A stretch of 64,000 bases of DNA from Undaria pinnatifida (Eukaryota; Sar; Phaeophyceae; Laminariales; Alariaceae). Shown here in pieces: positions 43,101 to 47,660 of the stretch. The notes under the pieces were generated by a model that saw only the letters and a program-made list of their open reading frames with translations, was not told the origin of the DNA and did not search any database. The stretch's first letter is position 1; each line of letters begins with the position of its first letter. The translations under genes were made by a program, and so were the position numbers. The DNA lies in the NCBI GenBank assembly GCA_012845835.1, contig JABAKD010000005.1, forward strand, positions 8,762,323 to 8,826,322, read 5' to 3'.

Positions 43101-45338
43101 TCCCTATACTATTTCCAAGTGACTTTGTTCCCAAAATGGGTTTCCAGCTCTAAAGGTGTTAAGAGCATTTTTTTATGGTCCTTATTCAGCAAAATTACTA
43201 AAACAAGAGGGGAAGGGACAAACTGGATGCATATCTATGTGGCCTGATGAGTCCAGATCAAGGAGTTGCATGTGTGAGCGTTTTTTTCGGGGGGGGGTTA
43301 CGTTCAACGTATAGAGTCGTCCTCTGGATCTGTAAATGCCTGACCAGGGAGTTGCATATGGTTGTTCGCGTTTTTCGTGCGTGAGACATGGGCGCGTCGG
43401 ACTTCAGATGTCGGACAGGCGCCTTGAAGCTTCTTCCGAAGAAGGTTTGGTGCGTTTTTGCCTTTGACTAACCCAAATCCACTGTTGGTGCTGCTTTTGC
43501 TATTTTTGCTGCCTTTGCTGGTGCTGGTGCTGGTGCTGGTGCTGGTGCTGCTGGTGTTGCTGCGTTTGCTGCTTCTGCCGCTCCTTGTGCGTCCTTTCAT
43601 GTGCTGCTGCTACTTCTTTTGTCCGTCCTGCCGTGTTCTGCTGCTGCTGCTGGTTATGCGTCGTTCCGCGTGGTTAATGTCACCGCCGTTGCCGCCTCCT
43701 AACGTCGGACTACTCGGCGTCGGACAGACGTGCGTGAATCACGACTTGGACCACGCTACCACCAAGGTCACCTTCCGCCCGTCCATGGCTGAAGTGGAGG
43801 TCAGGACTCGGCTCTCGTCGGCCCCGCCCTGTGACCTTTGCTATTAGTACCCAACCTCTGTATTGTAGGGCTCTCCAACTGGAGCTATTGCCAGCCAGCC
43901 CCTGTTGCTTTAAGCTCTAGCTACCCTCTGAGCTGTTGGTGTAGGGCTAGCTGTCCTCTGACTACTGTTGCTCGAGGTCGAACTATCCTCTGAACTGTTG
44001 GCGTAGGGCTAGCTGTCCTCTGAAGTTTTCTTGTAGAGCTAGCTAGGCTCTGGCTACTGTTGCTCAAGGTCTGGCTGTCGTCTCTGATTGCGGTTGCAGA
44101 ATGGTAGCTGGTTGCTGACTTTTATAAGGGCTAACTATTTCTCCTTGTTTTGCTGAAGGACCAGCTGGTATCTGCCTGTTCTGAAGGACTAGCCTCAAGC
44201 GCTTGATACGAGATGACTAGCCGCTGACGTTTGATAAGGGCTAGCTGTTCTGTGAGTTGTTGCTGCAGGACTAGCTAGCATCTGACTAATGTTGCTGGAG
44301 ATATGGCTGTCATCTGATCTGTTGTCACGGTCAGCGAACCGATGATTGCTGTTGCTGAAGGGATATAGCTGGCTTTTGACTTTTGATACGGGCTAAGTAG
44401 TCTCTGTTTTTGCTGAAGGACCAGCTGGTCTCTGCCTTTTGATGGATGGCGATCTCCCCCTCTCTCCTGTTGCTGCAGAGCTAACTTTTCCTGTTACTGC
44501 TGTTGCTTGGAGTGGTGTCCACTGTGGCTGCGCTTGCAGCGGACGCAACATTGCGACTTAGGATAACCCCGACTGGACAATCTCGGTAGCAGCGCCAATA
44601 GGCGGCGGTGGCGGTGGCGATGATGGCGGTGGCAAAAAGGGGGCTCGCTTGGAGTGTGGTGTCTACGCTGACTGTGCTAGCAGAGGGCGCAGCAACATTG
44701 CGACTTAGATGCGACGTGGAGTGGTGGAATACCGAGCCAGACACGGCATCGGCGACAGTAGACGGCGGCGGTGGTGGTGGTGGTGGTGGTGACAGAAACT
44801 GGGCTTGCTTAAGATTGTGGTGTCTGCTCTGGTTGTGGTAGCAGCGGACGCAATATTGCGACTTGGTTGTGACTTGAGAGAATCCCCCTACTTATCACGG
44901 TAGCAGCGACAGTAGACGGTGGCGGCGGCGGCGGTGCTTGCGGTGGCAGCAACTGGGCTGGCTTAGAGTACAACGCGACTTGGGGGAACCTCCCCGGCCA
45001 ATCTCGGTAGCAGCGACAATAAACGGTGGTAGCAGTCGCGTTGGTGGTCGTGGTGGGGGTGGCGGTGGCGGTGGCGGTGGCAGAAACTGGACACGCTTGG
45101 AGCGTGGTCTGGTTTCGGCCCCTTTTTGCGGCGCCATGGTCGGAGAAGGACCGCGCCAGGGGCCTCGCTAGGCCAAAATGGCCCGAGTTTGTGAAGCGCG
45201 AGGTCTAGAAAAGGGTGTTCGACCCCGTAATGAAGAGTAGCTCGCGTCGGATGCGACGGTGTGAGTTGTGTATTATTTGGTGTAATTCGGTTGGTCTTGC
45301 TCTTGCAGCAGCAGGGGGAAAAGGACACGGTGGGGTAG
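10017..45338 (+). CDS. Gene 1: multi-exon protein with MSS51/ZMYND15-like domain (spliced span)
   Basis: Eighteen exons can be joined with matching phases into a frame of about 624-647 residues over 35.3 kb: 10017-10119, 11417-11468, 18275-18409, 18623-(18700 or 18769), 21712-21819, 23240-23321, 23403-23531, 24084-24133, 25998-26116, 28897-28977, 33189-33304, 33827-33911, 36449-36568, 38004-38102, 40432-40742, 41701-41805, 43728-43799, 45309-45338. The N-terminus is Lys-rich. The central part has GLSGPLTIVLVILRY, VRLYLTGLEMSG, YVVALNPGFGAAS, W-LPSLFFLAALDLPLFFTT and EAPLPFAS. This order resembles the C-terminal domain shared by yeast Mss51 and ZMYND15-type proteins; no MYND zinc finger was found. 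The C-terminal 200 residues are unlike that family. The least certain joins are exons 4-6. Function is not predicted beyond the domain resemblance. Confidence 0.65.
10130..10210. repeat. GACT tetranucleotide microsatellite
   Basis: About eight perfect GACT units (10162-10199) flanked by degenerate AGACAGAC-type units, immediately inside intron 1. Confidence 0.85.
11417..11468 (+). CDS. Gene 1 exon 2
   Basis: Acceptor GGCGATAG, then EGVTYDKSTTASRTVV in the frame set by exon 1 (C|TG gives Leu at the junction), and a consensus GTGAGT donor at 11469. Exit phase 2 matches exon 3 through the CAGAG acceptor. Only 52 bp, so it rests mainly on phase and the strong donor. Confidence 0.5.
13472..13813 (+). 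repeat. Near-perfect 171-bp tandem duplication
   Basis: ACTGCTAGACTATTAATGGG and the rest of the unit to CCTCCAACGGGT occur at 13472-13642 and again at 13643-13813, essentially identical, so the duplication is recent. A diverged single relative (GCTACACTATTAATAG, then ACACGCGCACAGCTTGCACT) sits at 55145-55270 in an intron of gene 2. Confidence 0.9.
14030..14110 (-). repeat. 95-bp dispersed family, one copy
   Basis: It reads, inverted, AACCCCTTCAGAAACCCCAA, then CTCCCTCTATACTATTTCCA and GGGTTTCCAGTTGTGAAGG. It matches the consensus seen in about eighteen places in the window (see 15854-16024). Confidence 0.65.
14715..15290. repeat. Tandem array, about 125-130 bp units, 4-5 copies
   Basis: The unit has CAGTTTTCCCCTCTGGAGTC, then CCGAGAGGGTTAAT, GGGACAGTAGAGGCCCC, TGTGCCGGTTGAGTAG, TTACCCAATATAGTGCC and TGTGCAATCGCTAGGCACAG. 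Related single copies or fragments occur at 41225-41405, 35440-35600 and 48115-48290, all with TAGTGC/CGGT phrases, so this is a dispersed element that amplified locally. Confidence 0.85.
15854..16024 (+). repeat. 95-bp dispersed family, two tandem copies
   Basis: Each copy has AACCCCTTTAGAG / AACCCCTCTGGAG, then CCAAATCCCTCCCTATACTA, TTCAAGTAA-like and TTTCCAGTTGTAAAGGCG, then TTAA. Homologues in both orientations are at 14030, 16950, 17090, 22018, 22250, 26375, 27800, 27885, 32165, 32440, 34635, 43070, 53400, 53525 and 56805. A non-autonomous mobile element is likely. Confidence 0.8.
16950..17152. repeat. 95-bp family: one plus copy and a partial inverted copy
   Basis: 16950-17035 is a plus-strand copy (CCCTTTAAAGCCCCAAAATC ... 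TTCTAGTTGTAGAGGCGTTAA). 17090-17152 is the inverted half (GACAAAATTACTTGAAATTA, TAGGGAGGGGTTTTGGGA). Between them is GGTTCACCTCTATTGTAGCACGCG, a phrase that recurs beside other copies (22345, 26345, 28150), so the 95-bp block is part of a larger element. Confidence 0.65.
17640..17885 (-). mobile_element. Diverged solo LTR related to the gypsy element
   Basis: It keeps the order of the LTR at 6945-7186: GTGGGACGGTAGTCCC, GGGCGTGGAGAAACAACG, GGCAACGAAACTAATCTTAG, GAGGCGGTACGATGTACCAG and a terminal GGTGTCCACA. Similarity is well below that of the two first LTRs. No internal sequence adjoins it. Confidence 0.55.
18105..18250. repeat. TGCTGTGCT simple repeat
   Basis: Imperfect TGCTGTGC / TGCTGCGC units end 25 bp before exon 3; they may serve as part of its pyrimidine-poor acceptor context. 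The frames through it are artefacts. Confidence 0.7.
18275..18409 (+). CDS. Gene 1 exon 3
   Basis: Pro-rich start (PPKLPPGPAPTPLAGIGILR) followed by EKQVGTDIFWLEHLSTGWEA and YLNER. Acceptor GCTTCCCCAGAG, donor GTATGT at 18410, exit phase 2. The aromatic-rich second half is clearly protein-like. An alternative acceptor two bases upstream would not keep the phase with exon 2's GTGAGT donor. Confidence 0.7.
18623..18769 (+). CDS. Gene 1 exon 4 (3' end uncertain)
   Basis: After acceptor GATTTCAG the frame continues (R)DSVRSFFLSRPKYAIRGTGI and LGQIAS. Phase-2 donors are possible at 18701 (GTTCGA), 18749 (GTGTCC) or 18770 (GTGAAC); the frame stops at 18770-18772. Nearby on the same strand another open stretch (ERDKREVAKIPHVEEEVRRF) could be an alternative exon. 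The join to exon 5 is therefore a hypothesis. Confidence 0.5.
19045..19880 (+). repeat. Pair of about 115-bp direct repeats 710 bp apart
   Basis: GGATACGCGCCAACAACAAC then GTACAAC..GACG, AACAAATAACGCG and GAGCGATGACGT with ACTACGAC occur at 19048-19165 and 19759-19880. The 590 bp between carry no coding sequence. Small LTR-like or merely duplicated; a target-site duplication was not found. Confidence 0.5.
20350..20392. repeat. GC-rich hairpin
   Basis: CATGGGCGCCGGCGAATGCC pairs with the following GGCACCCATG around a tiny loop. It is followed by GCGGAGCCCTTGTA, the same tail as the hairpins at 2940 and 3310. Confidence 0.6.
21135..21285. repeat. GGGTC/GACCC pentamer-rich tract
   Basis: Blocks of CGGGTCGGGTCGGG and CCCGACCCGACTCCCGACCC, degenerate. 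Larger relatives lie at 25505-25945 and 27310-27500, all introns of gene 1. Confidence 0.75.
21712..21819 (+). CDS. Gene 1 exon 5
   Basis: After acceptor TTTAACAG the frame reads RDPGQQALKIAASKSTAFKD and GLSGPLTIVLVILRY, ending before GTGCGG (phase 2). 'LS-PLTI...L' fits the start of the MSS51 C-terminal domain as I know the family. An alternative donor at 21773 (GTTTGT) would drop the hydrophobic half and break the phase with exon 6. Confidence 0.55.
22018..22333. repeat. 95-bp family: inverted copy and plus copy
   Basis: 22018-22110 is inverted (CTTAACGCCTTCACAATTGG ... GGGAGGGATTTGGGGGCTCT); 22250-22333 is plus (GAGCCCCCAAACCCCTCCCT ... TTTCCAGTTGTGGAG). A G-rich homopolymer-like tract follows at 22388-22430. 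Confidence 0.7.
22605..22755 (+). repeat. Tandem repeat, about 68-bp unit, just over two copies
   Basis: GTGTGGGTTAGTATTTTAAC then GTGAAATGATCGT, GGTGTTAACATGTGTG and TTTTCAAGAATTGGCGTC recurs with only a three-base difference. Recent local duplication. Confidence 0.85.
23140..23220 (-). repeat. Family B core
   Basis: GCAGCTTGCCAAGATGAGGA then CAAACTCACAGCTG, the inverted form of the core seen at 155-230. It ends 20 bp before exon 6, so this exon lies right beside an element copy. Confidence 0.5.
23240..23321 (+). CDS. Gene 1 exon 6 (tentative)
   Basis: After acceptor GGGATGCAG the frame reads RPILITPLKNISRYVDPERV then SRIAKIE and meets GTCGGC (phase 0). Both phases agree with neighbours, but the donor is weak, the following intron would be only 81 bp, and the exon abuts a mobile repeat. 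The peptide looks genuine. Confidence 0.45.
23403..23531 (+). CDS. Gene 1 exon 7
   Basis: Acceptor TTATCAG, then KILKETNYWDEVGTLLAGRQ, VRLYLTGLEMSGSYTLRKTD and ERR, then a consensus GTGAGT donor at 23532; phase 0 at both ends. 'VRLYLTGLEMSG' fits the strand that opens the core of the MSS51 C-terminal domain. A clear coding exon. Confidence 0.75.
23690..23997. repeat. CCTTG pentanucleotide satellite, about 300 bp
   Basis: More than fifty near-perfect TGCCT units with TGTCT variants at the 5' edge and two CGCCT variants at 23889-23898. All five-base frames are open on both strands, which explains the long 'ALPCLALPC'/'ARQGK' frames. It lies between exons 7 and 8. The transcript would be C/U-rich. 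Confidence 0.95.
24084..24133 (+). CDS. Gene 1 exon 8
   Basis: THVECWKGSAADFFLQ plus two bases, acceptor CGTCTAAAG, donor GTAAGC at 24134. Entry phase 0 and exit phase 2 match exons 7 and 9. Short, but aromatic-rich and phase-consistent. Confidence 0.6.
24945..25055 (-). repeat. SINE-like element fragment, copy S3
   Basis: CTCCTCACTACGGTGTACGT then GCCTTCATTTTGAACGCGAG, AAGACTTCAG and CGACTTGCATCGAATTG. It matches 52740-52830 and, inverted, 28290-28350. No tRNA-like head remains. Confidence 0.5.
25505..25945. repeat. GACCC pentamer-rich satellite
   Basis: A 400-bp region of CCCGACCCGACCCGACCC interspersed with TGGGATTCGA-type spacers; the perfect core is 25770-25820. It ends 50 bp before exon 9. 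Same family as 21135 and 27310. Confidence 0.85.
25998..26116 (+). CDS. Gene 1 exon 9
   Basis: Acceptor TTTCTAG, then GRMDTFLDEETYVVALNPGF, GAASNQIGRNVNRDVPSAD and a GTGAGC donor at 26117 (phase 1). 'VVALNPGFG' is the best family signature in the gene: Mss51/ZMYND15-type domains have a comparable NPGF segment. The entry phase fits exon 8 directly. Confidence 0.8.
26375..26455 (-). repeat. 95-bp dispersed family, one copy
   Basis: Inverted copy: AACGCCTTTATAACTGGAAA, GACAAGCTTACTTGAGTTTA, TAGGGAGGGGCTCTCGAGGG. Confidence 0.65.
27310..27500. repeat. GACCC/GGGTC pentamer-rich tract
   Basis: Begins GGGTCGAGTCACTTTTCCCG and continues into CCCGACCCGACCCGACCC; degenerate ends include GTGAAAAGCCCTG, also seen at the edge of the 25505 tract (GTGAGAAGCCCTG), so the tracts share flanks and form one family. 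Confidence 0.8.
27630..27700 (-). repeat. Family B core
   Basis: GCGGGCAAATATGAGTGTCA ... GAAACTCACAGCTGACG, an inverted copy of the core at 155 and 39600. Confidence 0.55.
27800..27975 (-). repeat. 95-bp dispersed family, two tandem copies
   Basis: 27800-27892 and 27893-27975 each read CCCATTTTTGGGG, CTTGAA-TTA, ATAGGGA and TTGGGGCTCTGAAGGGGTTA. A head-to-tail pair like 15854-16024 but in the other orientation. Confidence 0.75.
28265..28380 (+). repeat. SINE-like element fragment, copy S4
   Basis: CGACGCGAGTAGACGAGTCA then GAATTCTTCTCGCGATAAGA, GAAGGCACGTACCGTAGTGG. Inverted relative to S3 and S7. Confidence 0.5.
28745..28870. repeat. GTTTTTC simple repeat
   Basis: Six- to seven-base units (CGTTTTT) in a row, 30 bp upstream of exon 10. 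It provides a T-rich stretch before the acceptor. Confidence 0.8.
28897..28977 (+). CDS. Gene 1 exon 10
   Basis: Acceptor ATTTCTGGCAG, then (V)MWSWLPSLFFLAALDLPLFF and TTSSRE, donor GTACGC at 28978, phase 1 at both ends. W-x-PSL followed by a hydrophobic run and P-LFFT corresponds to the segment after NPGF in the MSS51 C-terminal domain. It is probably a buried strand-helix unit, though a membrane segment cannot be excluded. Confidence 0.75.
28985..29260. repeat. GTTGTTG/GTTGGTGTTGG trinucleotide-rich tract
   Basis: Degenerate GTTGTT, GTTGGT and GCTGTTGTT units directly after exon 10. Confidence 0.75.
29660..29720 (-). repeat. Family B core
   Basis: CACACACAGCTTGCAAATAT, then GAGTTTCGAC and GATCTCACAGCTG. 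It nearly touches the left end of the DNA transposon at 29739. Confidence 0.6.
29739..30895. mobile_element. Non-autonomous DNA transposon with TIRs, about 1.16 kb
   Basis: The ends GAGTGTTTGCGAAAATACGT (29739) and, on the other strand from 30895, GAGTGTATGCGAAAGTACGT are inverted repeats; similarity continues for at least 35 bp with about four differences. TAATA flanks both ends (29734-29738, 30896-30900), consistent with a target-site duplication (TA or TAATA). No transposase is recognisable inside. A perfect 17-bp palindrome lies in its centre (30241-30280). Superfamily not assigned. Confidence 0.75.
30241..30280. repeat. Perfect palindrome, 17-bp arms, 6-nt loop
   Basis: GGTTTAGGGCAGAGGAG and its exact complement flank TTTCCG. 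It lies in the middle of the transposon at 29739-30895. A terminator role is unlikely in this setting. Confidence 0.85.
31565..31735 (+). repeat. Dispersed repeat also present at 14310-14455
   Basis: GGACTAGCGC, TGCGCGAACGAATGCCT, CGAAGTCATG and TTTCGGGTGATG / GCTTCGGGTGATG match over about 150 bp. One copy is in intron 2 and one in intron 10 of gene 1. No coding content. Confidence 0.65.
32165..32535 (-). repeat. 95-bp dispersed family, two copies
   Basis: 32165-32255 and 32440-32535, both inverted. Between them is GGGGCTGCTTAAGGCC and a TTTGCGACGAGAGGGAGAGC-type stretch also seen beside 26860, showing that the 95-bp block belongs to a larger, variable element. Confidence 0.7.
32760..33035 (-). 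repeat. tRNA-derived SINE, copy S5 (most complete)
   Basis: Read on the minus strand from 33030: CCCGGTCGCCCCGGTGGCGT, TTATCCTCGAG and GCGAGTTCGAGCCCGTC form A-box and B-box-like elements of a tRNA-derived head. The body follows (CTTGCGGAAAGCGCGAGAGC, GTGAGTTAGCAAC, AAATCGACGAGCAG, GGAGAAGGGACGACACCTGT, CCACGGCTTGTCCAGC). It lies in intron 10 of gene 1, just before exon 11. Confidence 0.7.
33189..33304 (+). CDS. Gene 1 exon 11
   Basis: Acceptor TTTGCCAG, then (G)LDHMGVVLQRIIGMYGLGL, TVEAPLPFASTVPVGEGQN and donor GTGCGT at 33305; entry phase 1, exit phase 0. It joins exon 10 directly (SSRE-G-LDHM). The 'EAPLPFAS' stretch resembles the NPF segment near the end of the MSS51 C-terminal domain. 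Confidence 0.75.
33320..33680. repeat. GGGTT/GTGTT pentamer-rich tract
   Basis: TTGGGTTGGGTTGG and TTGTGTTGTGTTGTG blocks, G/T-rich on the sense strand, between exons 11 and 12. The long frames in this tract are artefacts. Confidence 0.85.
33703..33772 (+). repeat. Dispersed 70-bp repeat (family C)
   Basis: TCGAAAGGGATGGATAGTCA then ATGGTCAGATGGCCTAAGAC and AAATGAGTACGCCCCTCCCC. Relatives at 34955-35032, 46735-46805 and 46852-46915. Confidence 0.7.
33827..33911 (+). CDS. Gene 1 exon 12
   Basis: Acceptor TATTTAG, then DVRANSYIIAAQGRQPGVYG and FSSYPVTP, donor GTAAGA at 33912; entry phase 0, exit phase 1. 'NSYIIAAQG' plausibly forms the last strand of the MSS51-like domain. Confidence 0.72.
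33966..34160 (+). repeat. 15-bp minisatellite, about 13 units
   Basis: TGTGCAATACAACAC (early units CACCAC) repeats in perfect register. Because 15 is a multiple of three, all frames stay open on both strands. Confidence 0.95.
34635..34728 (+). repeat. 95-bp dispersed family, one copy
   Basis: AACCCCTTTAGAGCCCCCAA, CCTTCCTATACTGATTCCAA, GGGTTTCCAGTTGTGGAGGC. Good match to consensus. Confidence 0.75.
34955..35032 (+). repeat. Family C copy
   Basis: CCGTCTCGAAAGGGATGGGT, GGTCAATGGTCAAACGACCT, GTACGCCCCTCCCCC; matches 33703 and 46735. Confidence 0.7.
36110..36425. repeat. C-rich tract with long poly-C runs
   Basis: CCCCTCC and poly-C runs up to about 20 bases, degenerate. It precedes exon 13 and may act as its polypyrimidine stretch. 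Assembly errors are likely here. Confidence 0.8.
36449..36568 (+). CDS. Gene 1 exon 13
   Basis: Acceptor CCCGTACAG, then TRTENLRRILRQNAGRISKP, PLHPSIAKNAPSTYTRDHL, donor GTGAGA at 36569, phase 1 at both ends. Joined to exon 12 it reads ...YPVTP-D-TRTENL. Another frame of the same stretch is also open, but only this one fits the phases. Confidence 0.65.
36590..37120. repeat. TGATTTCTGATTTCGCTTTT-type degenerate repeat
   Basis: Units of CTGATTT, ATTTCGCTTTT and CTTGTCTGATTT recur without strict period in intron 13; T-rich on the sense strand. Confidence 0.6.
37417..37789. repeat. CGGTT pentanucleotide satellite, about 370 bp
   Basis: CGGTT units with blocks of CCGTT and ACGTT higher-order variants: CGGTTCCGTT decamers at 37480-37600, CCGTTACGTT at 37600-37655, pure CGGTT at 37683-37787. 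The zoned variants suggest stepwise amplification. Confidence 0.95.
38004..38102 (+). CDS. Gene 1 exon 14
   Basis: Acceptor CTGCTCTCCAG, then (A)PEGFFSLFRPRDKLVCHGY, IMKHVWISAELRG, donor GTATTC at 38103, phase 1 at both ends. Rich in aromatic and charged residues, clearly protein-like. Confidence 0.65.
38255..38365. repeat. AGCAGTAGTAGCAGCAACAT trinucleotide-type repeat
   Basis: CAGCAGTAGTAGCAGCAACA units of about 21 bp, three copies plus CAGCAG flanks. Confidence 0.8.
39600..39725 (+). repeat. Dispersed MITE-like repeat, family B, copy 2
   Basis: AAGGACGTCAGCCGTGAGTT, CAATACTCATCTTTGCAAGC, GGGAGGGGTCCTATTTTTTG; matches 155-290 over its full length. Confidence 0.65.
40432..40742 (+). CDS. 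Gene 1 exon 15 (largest)
   Basis: Acceptor GTTATCGATCAG, then (A)PLKRYGNYPPKAAAEVKKL, AILSRTAEALLDDQAELETQ, a Glu/Gly-rich linker (GEGEGWEEGGGGARAREI), then RQRSLKRIDLEYSTDICSMP and EGEDEVVMVFE; donor GTGAGC at 40743, exit phase 0. The linker is coded through a run of 14 G (40598-40611), a likely site of length variation. The last 22 codons have a decayed duplicate just downstream. Confidence 0.7.
40839..40904 (+). other. Exon 15 echo: duplicated 66-bp cassette in intron 15
   Basis: It encodes LGYSNEVLGMPVAEDELVMV-LE, parallel to the end of exon 15 (LEYSTDICSMPEGEDEVVMV-FE), and is followed by the same intron start (GGCGTTTTTGTG). It lies between TCTAG and GCGATG, so it could act as a phase 0-0 exon with a GC donor. 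Whether it is spliced in is unknown. Confidence 0.6.
41225..41405 (+). repeat. Single copy related to the 14715 tandem array
   Basis: TGGTTGAGTAGTGCCGGTTG, GGAACAAGCAGTAGTGGCAG, TATAGTGCACATACCCGCAC. Shares phrases with 14830-15330 (GGTTGAGTAGTGCCGGTT) and 48200-48270. Confidence 0.55.
41701..41805 (+). CDS. Gene 1 exon 16
   Basis: Strong acceptor CCTTTTGCAG, then GVYLADPRTARVGVRRNHVA, LLYTDCRNFEEVSYE, donor GTATGT at 41806; phase 0 at both ends, joining exon 15 without gap. Confidence 0.75.
41945..42485 (+). repeat. Direct duplication, about 250-290 bp unit
   Basis: GGTCAATGCCAAGCGTATTG then AAT-CGAAAGCGGAA, AGCAAGCGA, GCAAGGAG and TACATCCATTATGCTCTACC / GCTATACC recur at about 41980-42190 and 42255-42430, each followed by AAAAATGTCTTG and a GGCGTCGACCATATAATGAA stretch. 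Confidence 0.8.
42575..42780 (+). repeat. About 40-bp tandem repeat, five units
   Basis: ATTTAAGAGAGGCCAA / GAGAGGTCAA, GACTTGGCAAGGGTATAC recur with drift. Confidence 0.75.
43070..43162 (+). repeat. 95-bp dispersed family, one copy
   Basis: CAACCCCTTTAGAGCCTCAA, CCTCCCTATACTATTTCCAA, GGGTTTCCAGCTCTAAAGG. Confidence 0.75.
43728..43799 (+). CDS. Gene 1 exon 17
   Basis: Acceptor CGTCGGACAG, then TCVNHDLDHATTKVTFRPSM and AEVE, donor GTCAGG at 43800, phase 0 at both ends. Follows a CTGGTG trinucleotide repeat in the intron (43520-43560). Confidence 0.6.
43860..44470 (+). repeat. Degenerate 55-60 bp tandem repeat
   Basis: GGGCTAGCTGTCCTCTGA, CTGTTGCT, GAACTGTTGG-type phrases recur about ten times in intron 17. 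Confidence 0.65.
44500..45130 (+). repeat. About 130-150 bp tandem repeat with GGCGGTGGTGG cores
   Basis: GCTTGGAGTGTGGTGTC, GCAGCGGACGCAACATTGCG, ACTTAGGATAACCCC, CAATCTCGGTAGCAGCG and GGCGGTGGCGG recur four to five times. Intronic. Confidence 0.75.
45309..45338 (+). CDS. Gene 1 exon 18 (stop codon)
   Basis: Acceptor GCTCTTGCAG, phase 0, QQGEKDTVG and TAG at 45336-45338. The alternative frame (KKKEKGEEKEEEGPTKRASL, stop at 45454) would need an entry phase that exon 17 does not give, so I prefer the short ending. CAGCAGCAG offers staggered acceptors in steps of three. Confidence 0.45.
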   Translation, partial: QQGEKDTVG

Positions 45339-46734
45339 GGTCGAAGAAGAAAGAGAAGGGAGAGGAGAAGGAAGAGGAGGGGCCGACAAAGCGTGCATCG
45401 CTGCGCGGCTACGGTAGCATATGTACTGCGTCGTACCGTAGGCGGGCCCGATAAAACGTGCTTTGCTGTGCTGCTACGGGGCAGTCACGCGAACTCGTAT
45501 TACGGATGTCGTTATGCGCGGGACGACCGGTCCGCGTCGCCAAAATCGGACGTGAGTGACGCCACGTTACGGTACGGCGCGTGGTATTCGCAGTCGCACC
45601 CTCCCTCCCGCGCTCGCGCTTGCCTGAGAGGGATTGCGCGTAATGAGCGTGTTTAGGCCCCTTAGGCGTTAATATATGGATTGTCGCGAAACGGTGTTGG
45701 TGAGTCGAGGGGGCGGACACTGATACGTGGCTCGTGTTTTTGCTATCCGTAGTTTTGCGGTTCACGCGCTGCTTGTCGAGACTCGAGTCACGATAGCAGG
45801 TGTCGTTGTGCGTTTGTTTGTGTCTTCGTCGTCTATACTTGTAGTATGTTCTGTAAATTTTTGAATTTTGTTGTCCTAGTCTATATACTCTACGAGGGAT
45901 CTGTGAATGTGTGGGAAGTGTTGCTGAAAATAGCTAGCTGACTGACGTTTTGTTACATGAAAATCGACGGGGGAAAAGTATTACCGGGTGCATATATGTA
46001 TAATAGTTGGTTTTTGTGAGCTTCATGTTCGTCTCGGAATGTGGATATCGCCGATGTTGCCCATGTCGAAAATACACCATCTAATTATTCGGCGGCACGT
46101 GTATATGTGCCGTACTGGTATTAGCGTATTGTTAGCCTCAATGGGGCCGAGCTGCGGACTGATTCACGCTGACTATGCCAATTTTTTCCCCGGCCGCAGT
46201 TCACGCGTTTTTTCGAGTTGGACCTTGAAGTTTCGCACACGTGTTCCCTGCCCAAACGGTACCTAAGAGTGTGTGTTCTCGACAGATCGTAATTCGTTTT
46301 TGGGGGGATATTTGGGCGCGATTTTCCGGCGAAAAAAAAACTAAATAACCCCGCCCCATTAGGTAACGCGTCAACCGGGTCTCATAGAACTTGTCTACAG
46401 TATGGCGACCACCACAAATTGACAACTAAGTGTGGCCCTCCATGTTGTGAGCTCGCAGCAGAAGTAGTGCCACGCAGCGCAAGGGTCGTGCAACCCCTTG
46501 CGTTGAAACCCGGACTCTCAATTCTATGACACCCTGCCTCAGCACCCTGTGGTGGTTGGTATGGCTGCCGTTGTAACCTTCACTTATTTTCCACACGTTT
46601 CCCCTATCATGTATCAAAGTGGGTAACAGCTTCGATTAATCTATCTTGGACGTCACTACCTCCCACTGTCGAACGCATGACATGTTCGAGGCAGCTCCTT
46701 TTATTTGCGTACCCCCCCCTCCCTCCATTAGGTG

Positions 46735-46915
46735 CTCCGTCTCGACAGGGATGAGTGGTTAGTGGTCAAGTGACTCAGGCAGGCAGCAAATGAGCACACA
46801 CCCCCTTCCCTTCGTGCAGCTTCCTTTATTTGCGTACCCCCCCACCAATAGGTGCTCCGTCAATGGTCAAATGAGTAAGGCAAGCAACAAATAAATGAGT
46901 AACCCCCCCCCCATT
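46735..46915 (+). repeat. Family C, two neighbouring copies
   Basis: 46735-46805 (GCTCCGTCTCGACAGGGATG, GTGGTCAAGTGACTCAGGCA) and 46852-46915 (GCTCCGTCAATGGTCAAATG, AGTAAGGCAAGCAACAAATA) each follow CTTTATTTGCGTACCCCCC. Confidence 0.7.
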
Positions 46916-47594
46916 ATGTCCCAGTGTGGATCCAAGGGTGTGTATTGAACGGGGTTTCTTGTGTTTTTGTCCTGTGTGTCTCTCCGTCTGCCTGGCTGTC
47001 ACCCAGCTGCTGTCGCCTGTCTGCCCGCCCACCTGCCTCCCTGCCTGCCTGCCTACCTGCCTGCCTGCCTGTGCGTATGTCCTATCGAATCTCACTCCAG
47101 ACACAACCAAGAATGACACCTTGCAATCAGCACCCCCTCGTACCGTGTGATACTTTTCTGGAAAGACGCGTTCGGTAGGAAATACCGAAGATATGTCCCC
47201 CTTAATCAATAATGTATTAATACAACAGTATACAGTATCAACAGCACATCTGCCGTCATTCGCGTGGTTTCGTTGTGTTTTCAATTCGGGCTAACACCGT
47301 AGAGTTCTGTCTGTGTTGGGAGTGGGGTGCGCTGTCCGCGTGTTGTTTTTGTTGTGTTGCGTACAAGGTGTGATGCATGGCATGTCGCCATGTGACTGCA
47401 CTAAAGAAGCACAACGAACGTCAGTCGCAGGCTTAAAAAAGCAGGTCAATAATTATATAGCTGATGGACACAAACAACCACCATCAGCAGCAGTCAAGCC
47501 TGTAACTTCGCCGCACGCAGGTCGCAAGGTTATTATCGGGAGGCGTGAACAATTTCCATTATTCCACCCTCAAAAGTGACAAAAGAGACGATTT

Positions 47595-47660
47595 GACGAC
47601 GAAGCCGACGACGAGGACGACGAGGACGACGAGGACGACGACGAAGACGACGACAAAAAA
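47595..47660. repeat. GACGAC/GAC trinucleotide repeat
   Basis: GACGAGGACGACGAGGACGA run, open in several frames (Thr/Arg or Ser/Asp strings), not accompanied by exon signals. Confidence 0.75.

Noticed and set aside
45309-45454. Lys/Glu-rich alternative C-terminus of gene 1 (KKKEKGEEKEEEGPTK)
   Set aside because: Needs phase 1 entry, whereas exon 17 gives phase 0. Kept as the main alternative ending.
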